Shown piece after piece: positions 8,528-17,278 of a DNA stretch of 64,000 nucleotides. The notes under the pieces were generated by a model. That model was not told where the DNA came from, made no database searches, and saw only the letters and a program-made list of their open reading frames with translations. A program made the position numbers and the translations under genes. The first letter of the stretch is position 1. Each line of letters starts with the position of its first letter. This DNA comes from JAYODZ01 sp965662735 (GTDB lineage: Bacteria > Pseudomonadota > Alphaproteobacteria > RS24), in contig CBFIIU010000001.1 of assembly GCA_965662735.1 (NCBI GenBank), forward strand, positions 124,001 through 188,000, read 5' to 3'.

Positions 8528-9464
8528 GAGCGGCCAAGAACCGCTCCGCCTCCAACGCCGCCATACACCCCATGCCTGCGGCGGTGACCGCTTGGCGATA
8601 CACATCATCGGTAACATCGCCCGCAGCAAAAACACCAGGGACGGATGTCTCTGTGCTATCGGGTGCGGTTTGGATATAGCCGCCGGCTTTCATGTTCAAT
8701 TGATCGGTAAATAATTCGGTTGCTGGGGCATGGCCAATGGCAATAAATACACCATCCGCTTGGACGGGACGCTCTGACCCATTTTGCGTATCACGCAACA
8801 CCGCCCCCGTGACACCCAGCGGATCTTCAGTGCCAGTGATTTCAGCAATTTCGGAATTCCACGCAACCTCAATTTTAGGGTGATTAAGCAGGCGCTGTTC
8901 AAGAATTTTTTCACACCGTAAACTGTCGCGGCGGTGAACCAATGTGACCTTGGTTGCAAAATTAGTTAAAAACAGGGCTTCCTCGACCGCCGTATTGCCG
9001 CCACCAACCACCAGAACCTCTTTATTGCGATAGAAAAACCCGTCGCAAGTGGCGCAGGCAGATACACCAAAGCCTTGGAATTTTTCCTCGCTCGGCAGAC
9101 CCAGCCATTTCGCTTGCGCGCCCGTGGCGATGACAATCGTCTCGGCATGATACACCGTGCCGCCATCGCCTTGACAGGTGAAGGGGCGCTTGGAGAGATC
9201 AACATGGGTGATAATGTCGGAGATAATCTCGGTGCCCACATGAGCGGCTTGCGCCTCCATTTGTTCCATTAACCAGGGGCCTTGAATGACATCCGCAAAA
9301 CCAGGGTAATTTTCCACATCAGTGGTGATGGTCAATTGGCCGCCGGGTTGAAGCCCGCGCACCACCACAGGATTGAGCATAGCGCGCGCCGCATATATGG
9401 CCGCCGTCCAGCCTGCAGGGCCAGAGCCAATAATTAACAGTTTCATATGTTTTTGATCGGACAT
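8520..9464 (-). CDS. trxB: Thioredoxin-disulfide reductase
   Basis: A 314-residue low-molecular-weight flavoenzyme that reduces thioredoxin with NADPH. The FAD-binding GSGPAG is at 13-18, the redox-active CATC at C137/C140, the NADPH-binding GGGNTA at 154-159 followed by VHRRD, and the second FAD motif near the C-terminus as GVFAAGDVTD. The ATG at 9464 is preceded by AAGGAAG on the minus strand; a second methionine six residues in (MKLLIIGSG) is less likely. It is convergent with dnaE2, with tandem repeats filling the gap between them. Confidence 0.95.
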   Translation of the reverse strand: MSDQKHMKLLIIGSGPAGWTAAIYAARAMLNPVVVRGLQPGGQLTITTDVENYPGFADVIQGPWLMEQMEAQAAHVGTEIISDIITHVDLSKRPFTCQGDGGTVYHAETIVIATGAQAKWLGLPSEEKFQGFGVSACATCDGFFYRNKEVLVVGGGNTAVEEALFLTNFATKVTLVHRRDSLRCEKILEQRLLNHPKIEVAWNSEIAEITGTEDPLGVTGAVLRDTQNGSERPVQADGVFIAIGHAPATELFTDQLNMKAGGYIQTAPDSTETSVPGVFAAGDVTDDVYRQAVTAAGMGCMAALEAERFLAAQD

Positions 9465-9564
9465 GGGGCTTCCTTAACCAATACGCAAAAATACAGGGAA
9501 CGCCAGTGGCGAGGGGTTTTCAATAATATAAGCAGCGTTGATGTGATTCTTAAGAGCGTATGGC

Positions 9565-9636
9565 CACTCGTTCACAGTTTTCCACGCGTTCACAGTTTTC
9601 CACGCGTTCACTGTTTTCCACTGGCTCACTGTTTTA
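9565..9636. repeat. 18-bp tandem repeat, four copies, between the ELM1-family gene and trxB
   Basis: The units CACTCGTTCACAGTTTTC, CACGCGTTCACAGTTTTC, CACGCGTTCACTGTTTTC and CACTGGCTCACTGTTTTA lie head to tail. They occupy the space upstream of trxB and downstream of the ELM1-family gene, both read on the minus strand. The outer units are the most diverged. Confidence 0.85.
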
Positions 9637-9661
9637 TTGTGCTGATTAGGGGCGCTTATTC

Positions 9662-10624
9662 CTAGGGATGGGTCGAGGCGGTCTTGGCGCAGAAAGCGGT
9701 TTCTATGGCGCGGGCAATCTCGGCAGTGTCATCGCGGGGCGGGCGAGGGTTTGTGTCAATCGTGCCGGTTAATGGCAAAACGAGACCTTCCGCCGTAATT
9801 TGGCTGTGAAACCGGTCAAATTTGGATGCGCGCTTTGGCGTAAAATTAACCCGATAAACCGGCCGGCCCGCCGCACAGGCCTCGCCCGTCATGTTAACAC
9901 TATCGGGGGTCACGATGATCGCGTCGACCAGCCCCAATAGGCCCGGATAAGGGTTGTCTTGGGCCGGTGCAATATGCGTGGCCTGGGTCAGCTGATCAAT
10001 GAGAGCCTGAGCTAATCGGGTTGGGGTCCGGCGCGATGTGGAAATGATGAGATGATAGCCTTGATCGCATAGTGATCGCAGCTGGCTGATGAGGGCGTCA
10101 CACTCGGCAGAACCATATCCATAGACGGGATTAGGGCCGCCGATTAAGACGCCAATACAGGGCTTGTTCTCGGGGCGGAGGTGCCGCCATTTATCGGCTT
10201 CGGCTCGGATGCGCTCTGGGGTGATGCCATGTGGGCTGAGCAGGGTAGAGATGACGTTTGGTCCCGATAAACCATCATGAAAGGGTGCCCAAACCAGGTC
10301 AAATCGATCCGGCGACATCACCGGGTCTTGCAAAGCGACGCAAAAGCTAAAGCCACCGGATGCCGCTCGAATGTGACAGGCAGGGGCATAGGCAAGGCGG
10401 GAACTGGCGAGAACCAGATCGGGCCAAGGCGGCTGCCAGCGTGCATCCCATCGCGCCGTCAGCCGTGCCGGCCAATAGGGCGCGGTGAAGTTCGTCCATA
10501 GGTTCCGCTCGATCGTGAAGGATTGAACAGCACCTCCCAAATGCGCAGCGACGCCCTCGCAGATGACTTCATTCCCGCGATTGCCATTGGTTAAAATCCA
10601 AATTGTTTCTATCTTGCGTGTCAC
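9662..10624 (-). CDS. ELM1/GtrOC1-family protein (DUF1022)
   Basis: A 320-residue protein of the family known in plants as ELM1 (mitochondrial fission) and in bacteria as putative glycosyltransferases of GT-B-like fold. It opens with IWILTNGNRGNEVICEGVAAHLG, where the GN-E segment resembles a nucleotide-sugar enzyme start, and carries IGVLIGGPNPVYGY (about residues 157-170) and DAIIVTPDSVNMTGEACAAG (about 235-255), the latter like a GT-B donor-binding loop. The biochemical role is unproven. It is divergent from the Lrp-type regulator 92 bp away. No signal peptide is visible, so the protein is probably cytoplasmic or membrane-peripheral. Confidence 0.75.
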   Translation of the reverse strand: MTRKIETIWILTNGNRGNEVICEGVAAHLGGAVQSFTIERNLWTNFTAPYWPARLTARWDARWQPPWPDLVLASSRLAYAPACHIRAASGGFSFCVALQDPVMSPDRFDLVWAPFHDGLSGPNVISTLLSPHGITPERIRAEADKWRHLRPENKPCIGVLIGGPNPVYGYGSAECDALISQLRSLCDQGYHLIISTSRRTPTRLAQALIDQLTQATHIAPAQDNPYPGLLGLVDAIIVTPDSVNMTGEACAAGRPVYRVNFTPKRASKFDRFHSQITAEGLVLPLTGTIDTNPRPPRDDTAEIARAIETAFCAKTASTHP

Positions 10625-10716
10625 TGGAAAAATCTTACAATTTCGTGTAATAAAGTTTCATTGCTTACTTATAAAACAACCGAGACTATCGTCGTTCGGC
10701 ATTGAGGTGAAGACCC

Positions 10717-11205
10717 GTGGCCCTAAAATCCCTTGACCAAATTGACCTCAAAATCCTCACTATTTTGCAAGATGAAGGTCGGATTACCAATGTCGACCTC
10801 GCGGAGCGGGTTGGGATTTCGGCTCCGCCATGCTTGCGTCGGGTGCGGGCGCTCGAGGAAAAAGGATATATTTCCGGGTATCACGCCGATATCGATGCTG
10901 CAAAAATGGGCTTCGGGGTGACGGTGTTTGCCATGGTGGGCCTGCATAGCCAGGCGGAAGCTGACTTATTGGCATTTGAGCAACGGGTTGCCAACCTGCC
11001 TGAGGTGCGCGAGTGCCATATGCTGAATGGTGAAATTGACTTTATTTTAAAATGTGTGGCGCCCGATTTGGCGGCGTTTCAAAGATTTCTAACGCGTGAG
11101 CTGACAGCGGCGCCAAATGTGGCTCATGTTCGGACATCTTTGACCATTCGCCAGTCAAAACACGCCTTTGGCGTGCCCATCGAAAAACGCAACGCGTCGA
11201 CTTAA
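10717..11205 (+). CDS. Lrp/AsnC-family transcriptional regulator
   Basis: A 162-residue feast/famine regulator. The N-terminal helix-turn-helix is LDQIDLKILTILQDEGRITNVDLAERVG..PPCLRRVRALEEKGYI (about 5-55) and the C-terminal RAM ligand-binding domain covers about 70-150 (VTVFAMVGLHSQ.., VRECHMLNGEIDFIL). A GTG start at 10717 is supported by GAGGTGAAG just before it. Effectors are usually amino acids; target genes cannot be named. It is divergent from the ELM1-family gene and convergent with greA. Confidence 0.9.
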   Translation: MALKSLDQIDLKILTILQDEGRITNVDLAERVGISAPPCLRRVRALEEKGYISGYHADIDAAKMGFGVTVFAMVGLHSQAEADLLAFEQRVANLPEVRECHMLNGEIDFILKCVAPDLAAFQRFLTRELTAAPNVAHVRTSLTIRQSKHAFGVPIEKRNAST

Positions 11206-11373
11206 ACCCTCGGGAATGAAACATCGATGCACTTGTCGTGCATGGGCCCGTCCTTTGCATGCGGGTCGCAGTCTTGCGCGTGCCCGCAGGCGTCTTGTGG
11301 ATGCCTGCAGGCGTGTTGCGGAGGAGAGGGCAGAGGTGGTGAGTGGGCGCTTAAGTTGGGGTCTCGCTAGCGG

Positions 11374-11847
11374 CTAAACATATTTCACGGCAAGTACTTC
11401 ATAAGCCTTGCCGCCACCCGGTGTGTTCACTTCCACACTGTCGCCCACTTCCTTGCCGATCAGGGCCCGGGCAATGGGCGAGGCAATTGAAATTTTGCCC
11501 TGTTCCACACTGGCCTCAAACTCGCCGACAATTTGATAGGTCACCTCAACATCGGTGTCCTCATCAACGAGTTTCACCGTGGCGCCAAATTTTATAGAGT
11601 TACCCGATAGACTTGTGACATCGATCACTTCGGCCCGCGAGAGCATGTCTTCAAGATCTGCAATGCGGCCTTCATTATGGCTTTGTAACTCCTTGGCCGC
11701 GTGATATTCCGCATTTTCGGATAGATCTCCATGCGCACGGGCTTCAGAAATTGCCTGAATGATACGTTGACGCTCGGGCCCTTTGAGGCGTTGAACCTCA
11801 TTGGAGAGCGCTTCATGCCCTTGCGACGTCATCGGTACTTTTTCCAT
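11374..11847 (-). CDS. greA: Transcription elongation factor GreA
   Basis: At 157 residues this has the full GreA layout: an N-terminal coiled coil (about 1-75) with the tip sequence HGDLSENAEYHAAKE bearing the acidic residues that enter the RNA polymerase secondary channel, then the C-terminal FKBP-like domain with VKLVDEDTDVEVTYQIVG. GreA stimulates cleavage of backtracked transcripts. It is the last gene of the carA-carB-greA run, 77 bp after carB, so co-transcription is likely, although a separate promoter is not excluded. Confidence 0.95.
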   Translation of the reverse strand: MEKVPMTSQGHEALSNEVQRLKGPERQRIIQAISEARAHGDLSENAEYHAAKELQSHNEGRIADLEDMLSRAEVIDVTSLSGNSIKFGATVKLVDEDTDVEVTYQIVGEFEASVEQGKISIASPIARALIGKEVGDSVEVNTPGGGKAYEVLAVKYV

Positions 11848-11924
11848 AGATTCCTCTTAATGTTTTTGGAAAACGCGCTTGGAACTATGTTTCTTGAATT
11901 TTTGCCCGCTGACAAGCACGATTT

Positions 11925-14900
11925 TTAGGCGTCGAGGATTTGTCCATAGCGTTGCAGGGACGTGACACCGATTTTCTCTTGCGTAAGCGCCTGAATGGCT
12001 CCTGCAGCGGCCTCGGCGCCTGCAAGTGTCGTGTAATAGGGAATTTTCATCATCAATGTGGTTCGCCGGATCGACTTGCTGTCCGCCAAAGACTGATCGC
12101 CTTCGGTGGTATTGATCACAAGTTGCACATCGCCATTTTTGATGCGATCGACAATATGGGGTTGCCCCTCAAGGACCTTGTTCACTTGCTCGACCTCAAT
12201 GCCAGCGGATTTTAAACACTCCGCCGTGCCGCGCGTGGCGATCAGGCTAAAACCAGCATCGGCAAGCGCCCGCGCTGCCCGAATAACCCGGGTTTTGTCG
12301 GCCTCACGAACGGAAATAAAGGCCCGCCCCGAAGCGGGCAGAGCATTGCCGGCGCCCAATTGGCTTTTCGCAAAAGCCAGATCAAAGCGTCGATCAATAC
12401 CCATAACCTCGCCCGTCGACCGCATTTCAGGTCCAAGCACAGTGTCAACGCCAGGGAAGCGCGAGAACGGAAAAACCGCTTCCTTCACGGCGAAATAGGG
12501 CAGGTCAACAGGTTTTAGGTTGAATTGCGAGAGCGGCACACCCGCCATTAAGCGGGCTGCAATATTGGCGATGGGTCGCCCGATAACTTTGGCGACAAAG
12601 GGAACGGTTCGGCTGGCGCGCGGATTAACTTCAATGACAAATATTTGTCCTTCTTGCACAGCAAACTGAACATTCATCAATCCAACCACGTTTAATTCGC
12701 GGGCCAACCGGCAGGCCTGATCGCTCAGCGCGCTAATGATGTCGGCCGGCAGCGAATGCGGCGGCATCGAGCAAGCGCTGTCTCCCGAGTGAACCCCGGC
12801 TTCCTCGATATGTTCTAAAATGCCAGCGACAAAAACATCCGTTCCATCGCACAGCACATCAACATCGAGCTCCGTTGCATCCCGCAAATAGCCATCAATA
12901 AGAACCGGGCTATCGCCAGACACAATTACAGCTTCGCGCATATAGCGCTCAAGCTGGGCATCGGAATGCACAATTTCCATGGCCCGCCCACCCAAAACAT
13001 AGGATGGACGAATGACCACGGGATAACCAATTTTCTGCGCAATCACGCGGGCTTGCTCCGCACTTCGGGCAATTCCATTCGGCGGTTGGCGCAGCTCGCA
13101 TCGCTCGAGAAGGGCCTTAAAGCGATCGCGGTCTTCTGCTAAATCAATGGCATCCGGTGACGTGCCTAAAATCGGAATATTGTAGTGTTGAAGCGCTTCA
13201 GCGAGTTTGAGGGGCGTTTGCCCGCCAAATTGCACGATGACGCCAGCCACTTCCCCCGCGCCTTGCTCGAGCTGGATAATTTCCGTGACATCTTCCTCAG
13301 TCAGCGGCTCAAAATATAAGCGATCTGAAGTGTCGTAATCGGTCGACACGGTCTCTGGGTTGCAGTTGACCATGATGCTTTCAATATTGATATCCGCGAG
13401 GGCAAAAGCCGCATGACAGCAGCAATAATCGAACTCAATGCCTTGCCCAATCCGGTTTGGTCCTCCGCCTAAAATAACCGCTTTCTTGCGGTCTGAGGGC
13501 GCCGCCTCTTGCTGTTGCGCGAGCGGCGAGAGCGGGTCGTAACTTGAGTAGAGATAGGGGGTTTGCGCTGCAAATTCTGCGGCGCAGGTATCAATATGGC
13601 GGAAGAACGGGCGCACGCCCTGCTGGTGTCGAATGGCGCGAACCTCGCGCTCGCTCACTCCGGTTAATTCGCCGAGGCGCGCATCAGAAAAGCCCATTTT
13701 CTTGACCTGGCGCATGGCGTCCGCATGATCGGGAAGGCCGCGCGCGCTGATTGTCTTTTCCATCTCAATGAGCTGCGCAATTTGGTCAATGAACCAAGGG
13801 TCAAAATGGGTGAGCTGGCAAACCTCATCTTGGCTCATGCCTTGGCGGATCGCCTCTGCCGCCATCAAAAGCCGCATAGGCGTGGCTTTGGTTAAGGCGG
13901 CCTGCATCGCCGTGCGCCCCTCTGGGGTGGATATATCTGGCGCATCTACGGGGCTGTTGAGACCCGTTAGACCGGTTTCGAGCGAGCGCAATGCTTTTTG
14001 TAACGACTCTTGGAAATTGCGCCCAATCGCCATGGCTTCGCCAACCGATTTCATTGCTGTGTTTAACAGCGGCTCGGCGCCTGGAAATTTTTCAAACGCA
14101 AAGCGCGGAATTTTCGTGACGACATAATCAATGGTGGGCTCAAAGCTGGCCGGAGTCACCTCTGTAATGTCATTTTGCAGCTCATCAAGCGTATAGCCGA
14201 CGGCCAGCTTCGCGGCGATTTTCGCAATCGGAAAACCGGTTGCCTTAGAAGCCAAGGCAGACGAGCGCGATACGCGCGGGTTCATCTCGATGACAATCAA
14301 GCGGCCCGATGCGGGGTCGACAGCAAATTGAACATTTGACCCACCCGTTTCAACACCGATTTCGCGCAGAACAGCGATCGAGGCATTGCGCATAATTTGA
14401 TATTCGCGATCGGTGAGAGTGAGGGCAGGGGCGACCGTGATGCTATCGCCCGTATGTACGCCCATGGGGTCAATGTTTTCGATGGAGCACACAATAATGC
14501 AATTGTCGTTGCGGTCACGCACGACCTCCATCTCATATTCTTTCCATCCCAAGACGCTCTCTTCAATCAGAACCTCGGTCACGGGTGAGGCATCGAGGCC
14601 TTGTTGCACGATGTCGATAAATTCTTCACGATTATAGGCAATGCCACCGCCGGTTCCGCCCAAAGTGAATGACGGCCGGATGATTGCCGGCAATCCTACA
14701 AAGTCGAGCCCATCAAGCGCTTCTTCGAGGGTATTACTGATCCGCGAGCGGGGGCTTTCGAGGCCAATGCGGTCCATGGCCTCTCGGAATAAAGCGCGGT
14801 CCTCAGCCTTTTTAATGGCGTTCAGATCGGCGCCAATTAATTGCACATTGTTTTCATCCAAGACGCCGCTCTCAGCTAAAGCAATAGCTGTGTTGAGGGC

Positions 14901-15182
14901 TGTCTGGCCGCCCATGGTTGGCAGCAGCGCGTCAGGTTTTTCTTCGCGGATGATGCGAGCAACAACCTCGGGTGTAATTGGCTCAATATAGGTCGCATCG
15001 GCCAGTTCAGGATCGGTCATGATTGTTGCTGGGTTGGAATTGACCAAGATGACGCGATAGCCCTCTTCCCGAAGCGCCTTACACGCTTGGGTGCCGGAAT
15101 AATCAAATTCGCAGGCTTGGCCAATAATAATCGGCCCCGCGCCAATGAGCAAAATGCTAGAAATATCGGAACGTTTTGGCAT
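11925..15182 (-). CDS. carB: Carbamoyl-phosphate synthase large subunit
   Basis: A 1085-residue enzyme making carbamoyl phosphate from ammonia (delivered by CarA), bicarbonate and two ATP for arginine and pyrimidine synthesis. It holds two homologous ATP-grasp halves, each opening with a paired signature (LIGAGPIIIGQACEFDYSG near residue 12; LGGGPNRIGQGIEFDYCC near 575), an oligomerisation domain in the middle and a C-terminal MGS-like allosteric domain (from about 945) where UMP and ornithine bind in other species. It is two bases downstream of carA and no doubt translated from the same mRNA. Confidence 0.97.
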   Translation of the reverse strand: MPKRSDISSILLIGAGPIIIGQACEFDYSGTQACKALREEGYRVILVNSNPATIMTDPELADATYIEPITPEVVARIIREEKPDALLPTMGGQTALNTAIALAESGVLDENNVQLIGADLNAIKKAEDRALFREAMDRIGLESPRSRISNTLEEALDGLDFVGLPAIIRPSFTLGGTGGGIAYNREEFIDIVQQGLDASPVTEVLIEESVLGWKEYEMEVVRDRNDNCIIVCSIENIDPMGVHTGDSITVAPALTLTDREYQIMRNASIAVLREIGVETGGSNVQFAVDPASGRLIVIEMNPRVSRSSALASKATGFPIAKIAAKLAVGYTLDELQNDITEVTPASFEPTIDYVVTKIPRFAFEKFPGAEPLLNTAMKSVGEAMAIGRNFQESLQKALRSLETGLTGLNSPVDAPDISTPEGRTAMQAALTKATPMRLLMAAEAIRQGMSQDEVCQLTHFDPWFIDQIAQLIEMEKTISARGLPDHADAMRQVKKMGFSDARLGELTGVSEREVRAIRHQQGVRPFFRHIDTCAAEFAAQTPYLYSSYDPLSPLAQQQEAAPSDRKKAVILGGGPNRIGQGIEFDYCCCHAAFALADINIESIMVNCNPETVSTDYDTSDRLYFEPLTEEDVTEIIQLEQGAGEVAGVIVQFGGQTPLKLAEALQHYNIPILGTSPDAIDLAEDRDRFKALLERCELRQPPNGIARSAEQARVIAQKIGYPVVIRPSYVLGGRAMEIVHSDAQLERYMREAVIVSGDSPVLIDGYLRDATELDVDVLCDGTDVFVAGILEHIEEAGVHSGDSACSMPPHSLPADIISALSDQACRLARELNVVGLMNVQFAVQEGQIFVIEVNPRASRTVPFVAKVIGRPIANIAARLMAGVPLSQFNLKPVDLPYFAVKEAVFPFSRFPGVDTVLGPEMRSTGEVMGIDRRFDLAFAKSQLGAGNALPASGRAFISVREADKTRVIRAARALADAGFSLIATRGTAECLKSAGIEVEQVNKVLEGQPHIVDRIKNGDVQLVINTTEGDQSLADSKSIRRTTLMMKIPYYTTLAGAEAAAGAIQALTQEKIGVTSLQRYGQILDA

Positions 15183-15184
15183 GA

Positions 15185-16342
15185 TCAGCGCTCCATCTCG
15201 GCAACAAATCGGTCGAATAAATAATGACTATCTTGCGGGCCCGGCGAGGCTTCTGGGTGATGCTGAACCGAGAAAATAGGCCGCTCTGTGTGACGAATGC
15301 CACAATTTGTGCCGTCAAACAGGCTGACATGCGTTTCAACAATGTGCTCGGGTAAACTGCTGCGATCAATAGCAAAGCCGTGATTCATGGAGGTGATTTC
15401 CACCTTGCCCGTCGCGATTTCTTGCACAGGGTGATTGGCGCCATGGTGGCCTTGGGCCATTTTGACTGTTTTTGCGCCGAGCGCGAGGCCGAGCAATTGA
15501 TGGCCTAAACAAATGCCGAAGACGGGCTTGCCGGAGTTTAAGATGGCCTCAATCAAGGGCATCACATTTTGCGCAGTGGCGGCGGGATCGCCTGGTCCGT
15601 TGGAGAGAAAATAACCATCGGCGTCGAGTTTCATGGCCGCAGCGACATCGGTGTTGGCCGGAAGAAGGGTGACTTTACATCCCGCTTCCACAAGGCACCG
15701 CAGGATATTTTGCTTGGCTCCAAAATCAATGGCCACAACATGTTTCTTCCCTGCGCCTTCGGAAAACCCATGTTCCCAGTGCCAGCGGCCTGTGTTCCAA
15801 TCCAGCGGATCGGCGCGGCTCACTTGTGCCGCGAGATCAGCGCCTTCGAGGCCGGCAAAATCGCGGACGCTCTGGCTAAGGGCGTCAAGGTCAAAATTGC
15901 CATTTGGGTCATGCGCGATGGCGGCATTGAACATGCCTTCGGTGCGAATGCGGTTGGTGATGGCGCGCGTGTCGACCTCGCTCAAGCCGATAATGCCCTG
16001 CTCGACGAGCCAGCGATCGAGATGTTGATCGGAACGATAATTGGCAGGTGCGGTGATCGGTTCTCGGATAATGACGCCACATGCGGCCCCCGATGCGGGA
16101 TTGCTGGTTTCGTCATCTTCGCCATTGGTGCCGACATTGCCGATATGCGGGAAAGTGAAGGTGACGATTTGATTGGCGTAGGAGGGATCGGTCAAAATTT
16201 CCTGATAGCCGGTGATCGCTGTATTAAAGCAAACCTCACCAATGGTCTGCCCTATGGCACCCAAGCCACGTCCATAAAGGGCGGTGCCATCCGCGAGCAC
16301 CATAACGCCCGTCGGCTGCTGTGAGGGCCAACGCGCGCTCAT
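15185..16342 (-). CDS. carA: Carbamoyl-phosphate synthase small (glutaminase) subunit
   Basis: A 385-residue subunit that hydrolyses glutamine and channels ammonia to CarB. The N-terminal CPSase domain is followed by a class I amidotransferase domain with the nucleophile in FGICLGHQLLG and the His/Glu pair in HHPEASPGP. The ATG at 16342 was chosen over one 48 bp upstream because AGGAG stands about ten bases ahead of it and the family starts here. The stop of a 44-codon leader frame overlaps this ATG (ATGA), which suggests translational coupling. Expression is probably set by the terminator hairpin in the leader. Confidence 0.96.
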   Translation of the reverse strand: MSARWPSQQPTGVMVLADGTALYGRGLGAIGQTIGEVCFNTAITGYQEILTDPSYANQIVTFTFPHIGNVGTNGEDDETSNPASGAACGVIIREPITAPANYRSDQHLDRWLVEQGIIGLSEVDTRAITNRIRTEGMFNAAIAHDPNGNFDLDALSQSVRDFAGLEGADLAAQVSRADPLDWNTGRWHWEHGFSEGAGKKHVVAIDFGAKQNILRCLVEAGCKVTLLPANTDVAAAMKLDADGYFLSNGPGDPAATAQNVMPLIEAILNSGKPVFGICLGHQLLGLALGAKTVKMAQGHHGANHPVQEIATGKVEITSMNHGFAIDRSSLPEHIVETHVSLFDGTNCGIRHTERPIFSVQHHPEASPGPQDSHYLFDRFVAEMER

Positions 16343-16473
16343 CGGATGATCTCCTGCGATGTAAGGAAAACTGTTTGGACGGGGGAGCAAAGAAATCTTA
16401 AAAAGGGTCGGAATTGGTCAAAAAAAAACGCCCCATCGATTGAGGGGCGGGACATTTCGAACAATAAGGCCAT
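16339..16473 (-). CDS. Putative 44-residue carAB leader peptide
   Basis: An open frame of 44 codons between the predicted carAB promoter and carA. It starts ATG GCC TTA TTG, with AAGAGA six to eleven bases upstream as a possible ribosome-binding site, and its TGA overlaps the carA ATG. Residues 9-10 and 14-15 are encoded by the two arms of a terminator stem, and FFF (16-18) by its T run, so a ribosome on this frame would melt the hairpin. The peptide has four arginines and no obvious domain. The enterobacterial pyrBI leader is also 44 codons and spans its attenuator. Existence of the peptide is inferred; the frame could be chance. Confidence 0.45.
   Translation of the reverse strand: MALLFEMSRPSIDGAFFFDQFRPFLRFLCSPVQTVFLTSQEIIR
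16420..16449 (-). terminator. Intrinsic terminator in the carAB leader (attenuator candidate)
   Basis: On the minus strand the stem CGCCCC/GGGGCG (16449-16444 and 16434-16429) closes a nine-base loop and is followed by nine T (16428-16420). No minus-strand gene lies upstream that it could terminate; the only transcript reaching it is the carAB leader, roughly 65-95 bases after the predicted start. That position argues for attenuation rather than end-of-operon termination. Confidence 0.75.
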
Positions 16474-16521
16474 TGATGGTCTCTTTTCTAGATTCGCTAC
16501 ACGATGCGTAAAATTTGTCGG

Positions 16522-16550
16522 AAATTAGACAATCGAACTACGGGGGTCAA
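16522..16550 (-). promoter_or_regulatory. Predicted sigma-70 promoter for carAB-greA
   Basis: Read on the minus strand, TTGACC (16550-16545) and TAATTT (16527-16522) are 17 bp apart. Transcription would begin near 16515, giving a leader of about 170 bases before carA. It lies in the divergent gap to yqeY. Confidence 0.65.
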
Positions 16551-16643
16551 GCCTGATACCTCAATTTATCGTGGGTATTTTTAGTCATTGCCCCGCACAG
16601 TTCAATCGGTTAGGTTGCCGCGCGTCTAAAGCAGGAGTTGACC

Positions 16644-17096
16644 ATGCGCACGCGCATTAACGATGCCCTCAAAGAGGCTATTAAGAGCCAGAATAAAATT
16701 CGCTCGGCGACCTTGAGGCTGGTAATGGCGGCTGTCAAAGATCGCGATATTGCGGCCCGTTCCGATGATAATCGCGAAGGCGTTAGCGATGCGGAAATTC
16801 TTGATATTTTGTCAAAAATGATCCGCCAACGCACCGAGTCTGCGGTGACTTATGAAGAAGCGGGGCGTGTCGACCTGGCGGAGCGCGAGCGCGCAGAAAT
16901 CGAGATCATTGAAGAATTTATGCCTACTCAGCTTGATGCAGATGCGGTGGCGGCGGCGGTCGACACTATTCTCGCTCAAACCGAAGCCCAATCGCTCAAA
17001 GATATGGGGCGGGTAATGGCGGCGCTCAAGGAAGCCTATGCGGGGCAGATGGATTTTGGTCAAGCCAGCGCATTGGTGAAACAAAAGCTGAGCTAA
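16644..17096 (+). CDS. yqeY: GatB/YqeY domain protein
   Basis: A 150-residue stand-alone YqeY protein: an all-helical domain homologous to the tail of GatB, the tRNA-dependent amidotransferase subunit. It opens with MRTRINDALKEAIKSQNKIR and shows the typical ..YEEAGRVDLAERERAEIEIIEEFMP.. segment near the middle. Molecular role is unsettled; tRNA binding is assumed from the homology. An ATG at 16644 is favoured by GCAGGAG six bases before it; a TTG two codons upstream abuts that site and is unlikely. It begins the yqeY-dnaG-rpoD cluster and is divergent from carA. Confidence 0.9.
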   Translation: MRTRINDALKEAIKSQNKIRSATLRLVMAAVKDRDIAARSDDNREGVSDAEILDILSKMIRQRTESAVTYEEAGRVDLAERERAEIEIIEEFMPTQLDADAVAAAVDTILAQTEAQSLKDMGRVMAALKEAYAGQMDFGQASALVKQKLS

Positions 17097-17195
17097 CATT
17101 ATTCAAGGTCCATGACGGTACAGGGGGTCTAGGCCTCGTGTCCGCACCCCATCCGGCATACCATTTTAGCGTTAAATTAGAGCCTTAAACCCCAC

Positions 17196-17255
17196 GCTTT
17201 TATAAAAGCCAGTGATAAAGGTGTTGATGGTGTCGTTGCGCCGATTGGCGCGACG
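17196..17255 (+). other. Palindrome and stem-loop ahead of dnaG
   Basis: GCTTTTATAAAAGC (17196-17209) is a perfect 14-bp palindrome. At 17234-17255 the arms CGTTGCGCC and GGCGCGACG form a nine-pair stem (one G-T) with a GATT loop, 23 bases before the dnaG ATG. The stem is not followed by a T run, so I do not call it a terminator; it could affect dnaG translation or be a processing site. The surrounding gap of 182 bp shows no other gene. Confidence 0.35.
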
Positions 17256-17278
17256 GAAAATTTTGCTATCATAGGTCC

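Noticed and set aside
9565..9636. Possible CRISPR-like array
   Set aside because: Units are contiguous 18-bp tandem copies with no spacers, and no cas gene is in the window.
15569..16324. A 251-codon open frame on the plus strand across carA
   Set aside because: It is fully antisense to the conserved carA gene and has no ribosome-binding site or recognisable domain; long antisense frames are common at this base composition.
17234..17255. The stem-loop before dnaG as an intrinsic terminator
   Set aside because: It is followed by GGAAAATTTT, not a T run, and genes on both sides appear to belong to one cluster.
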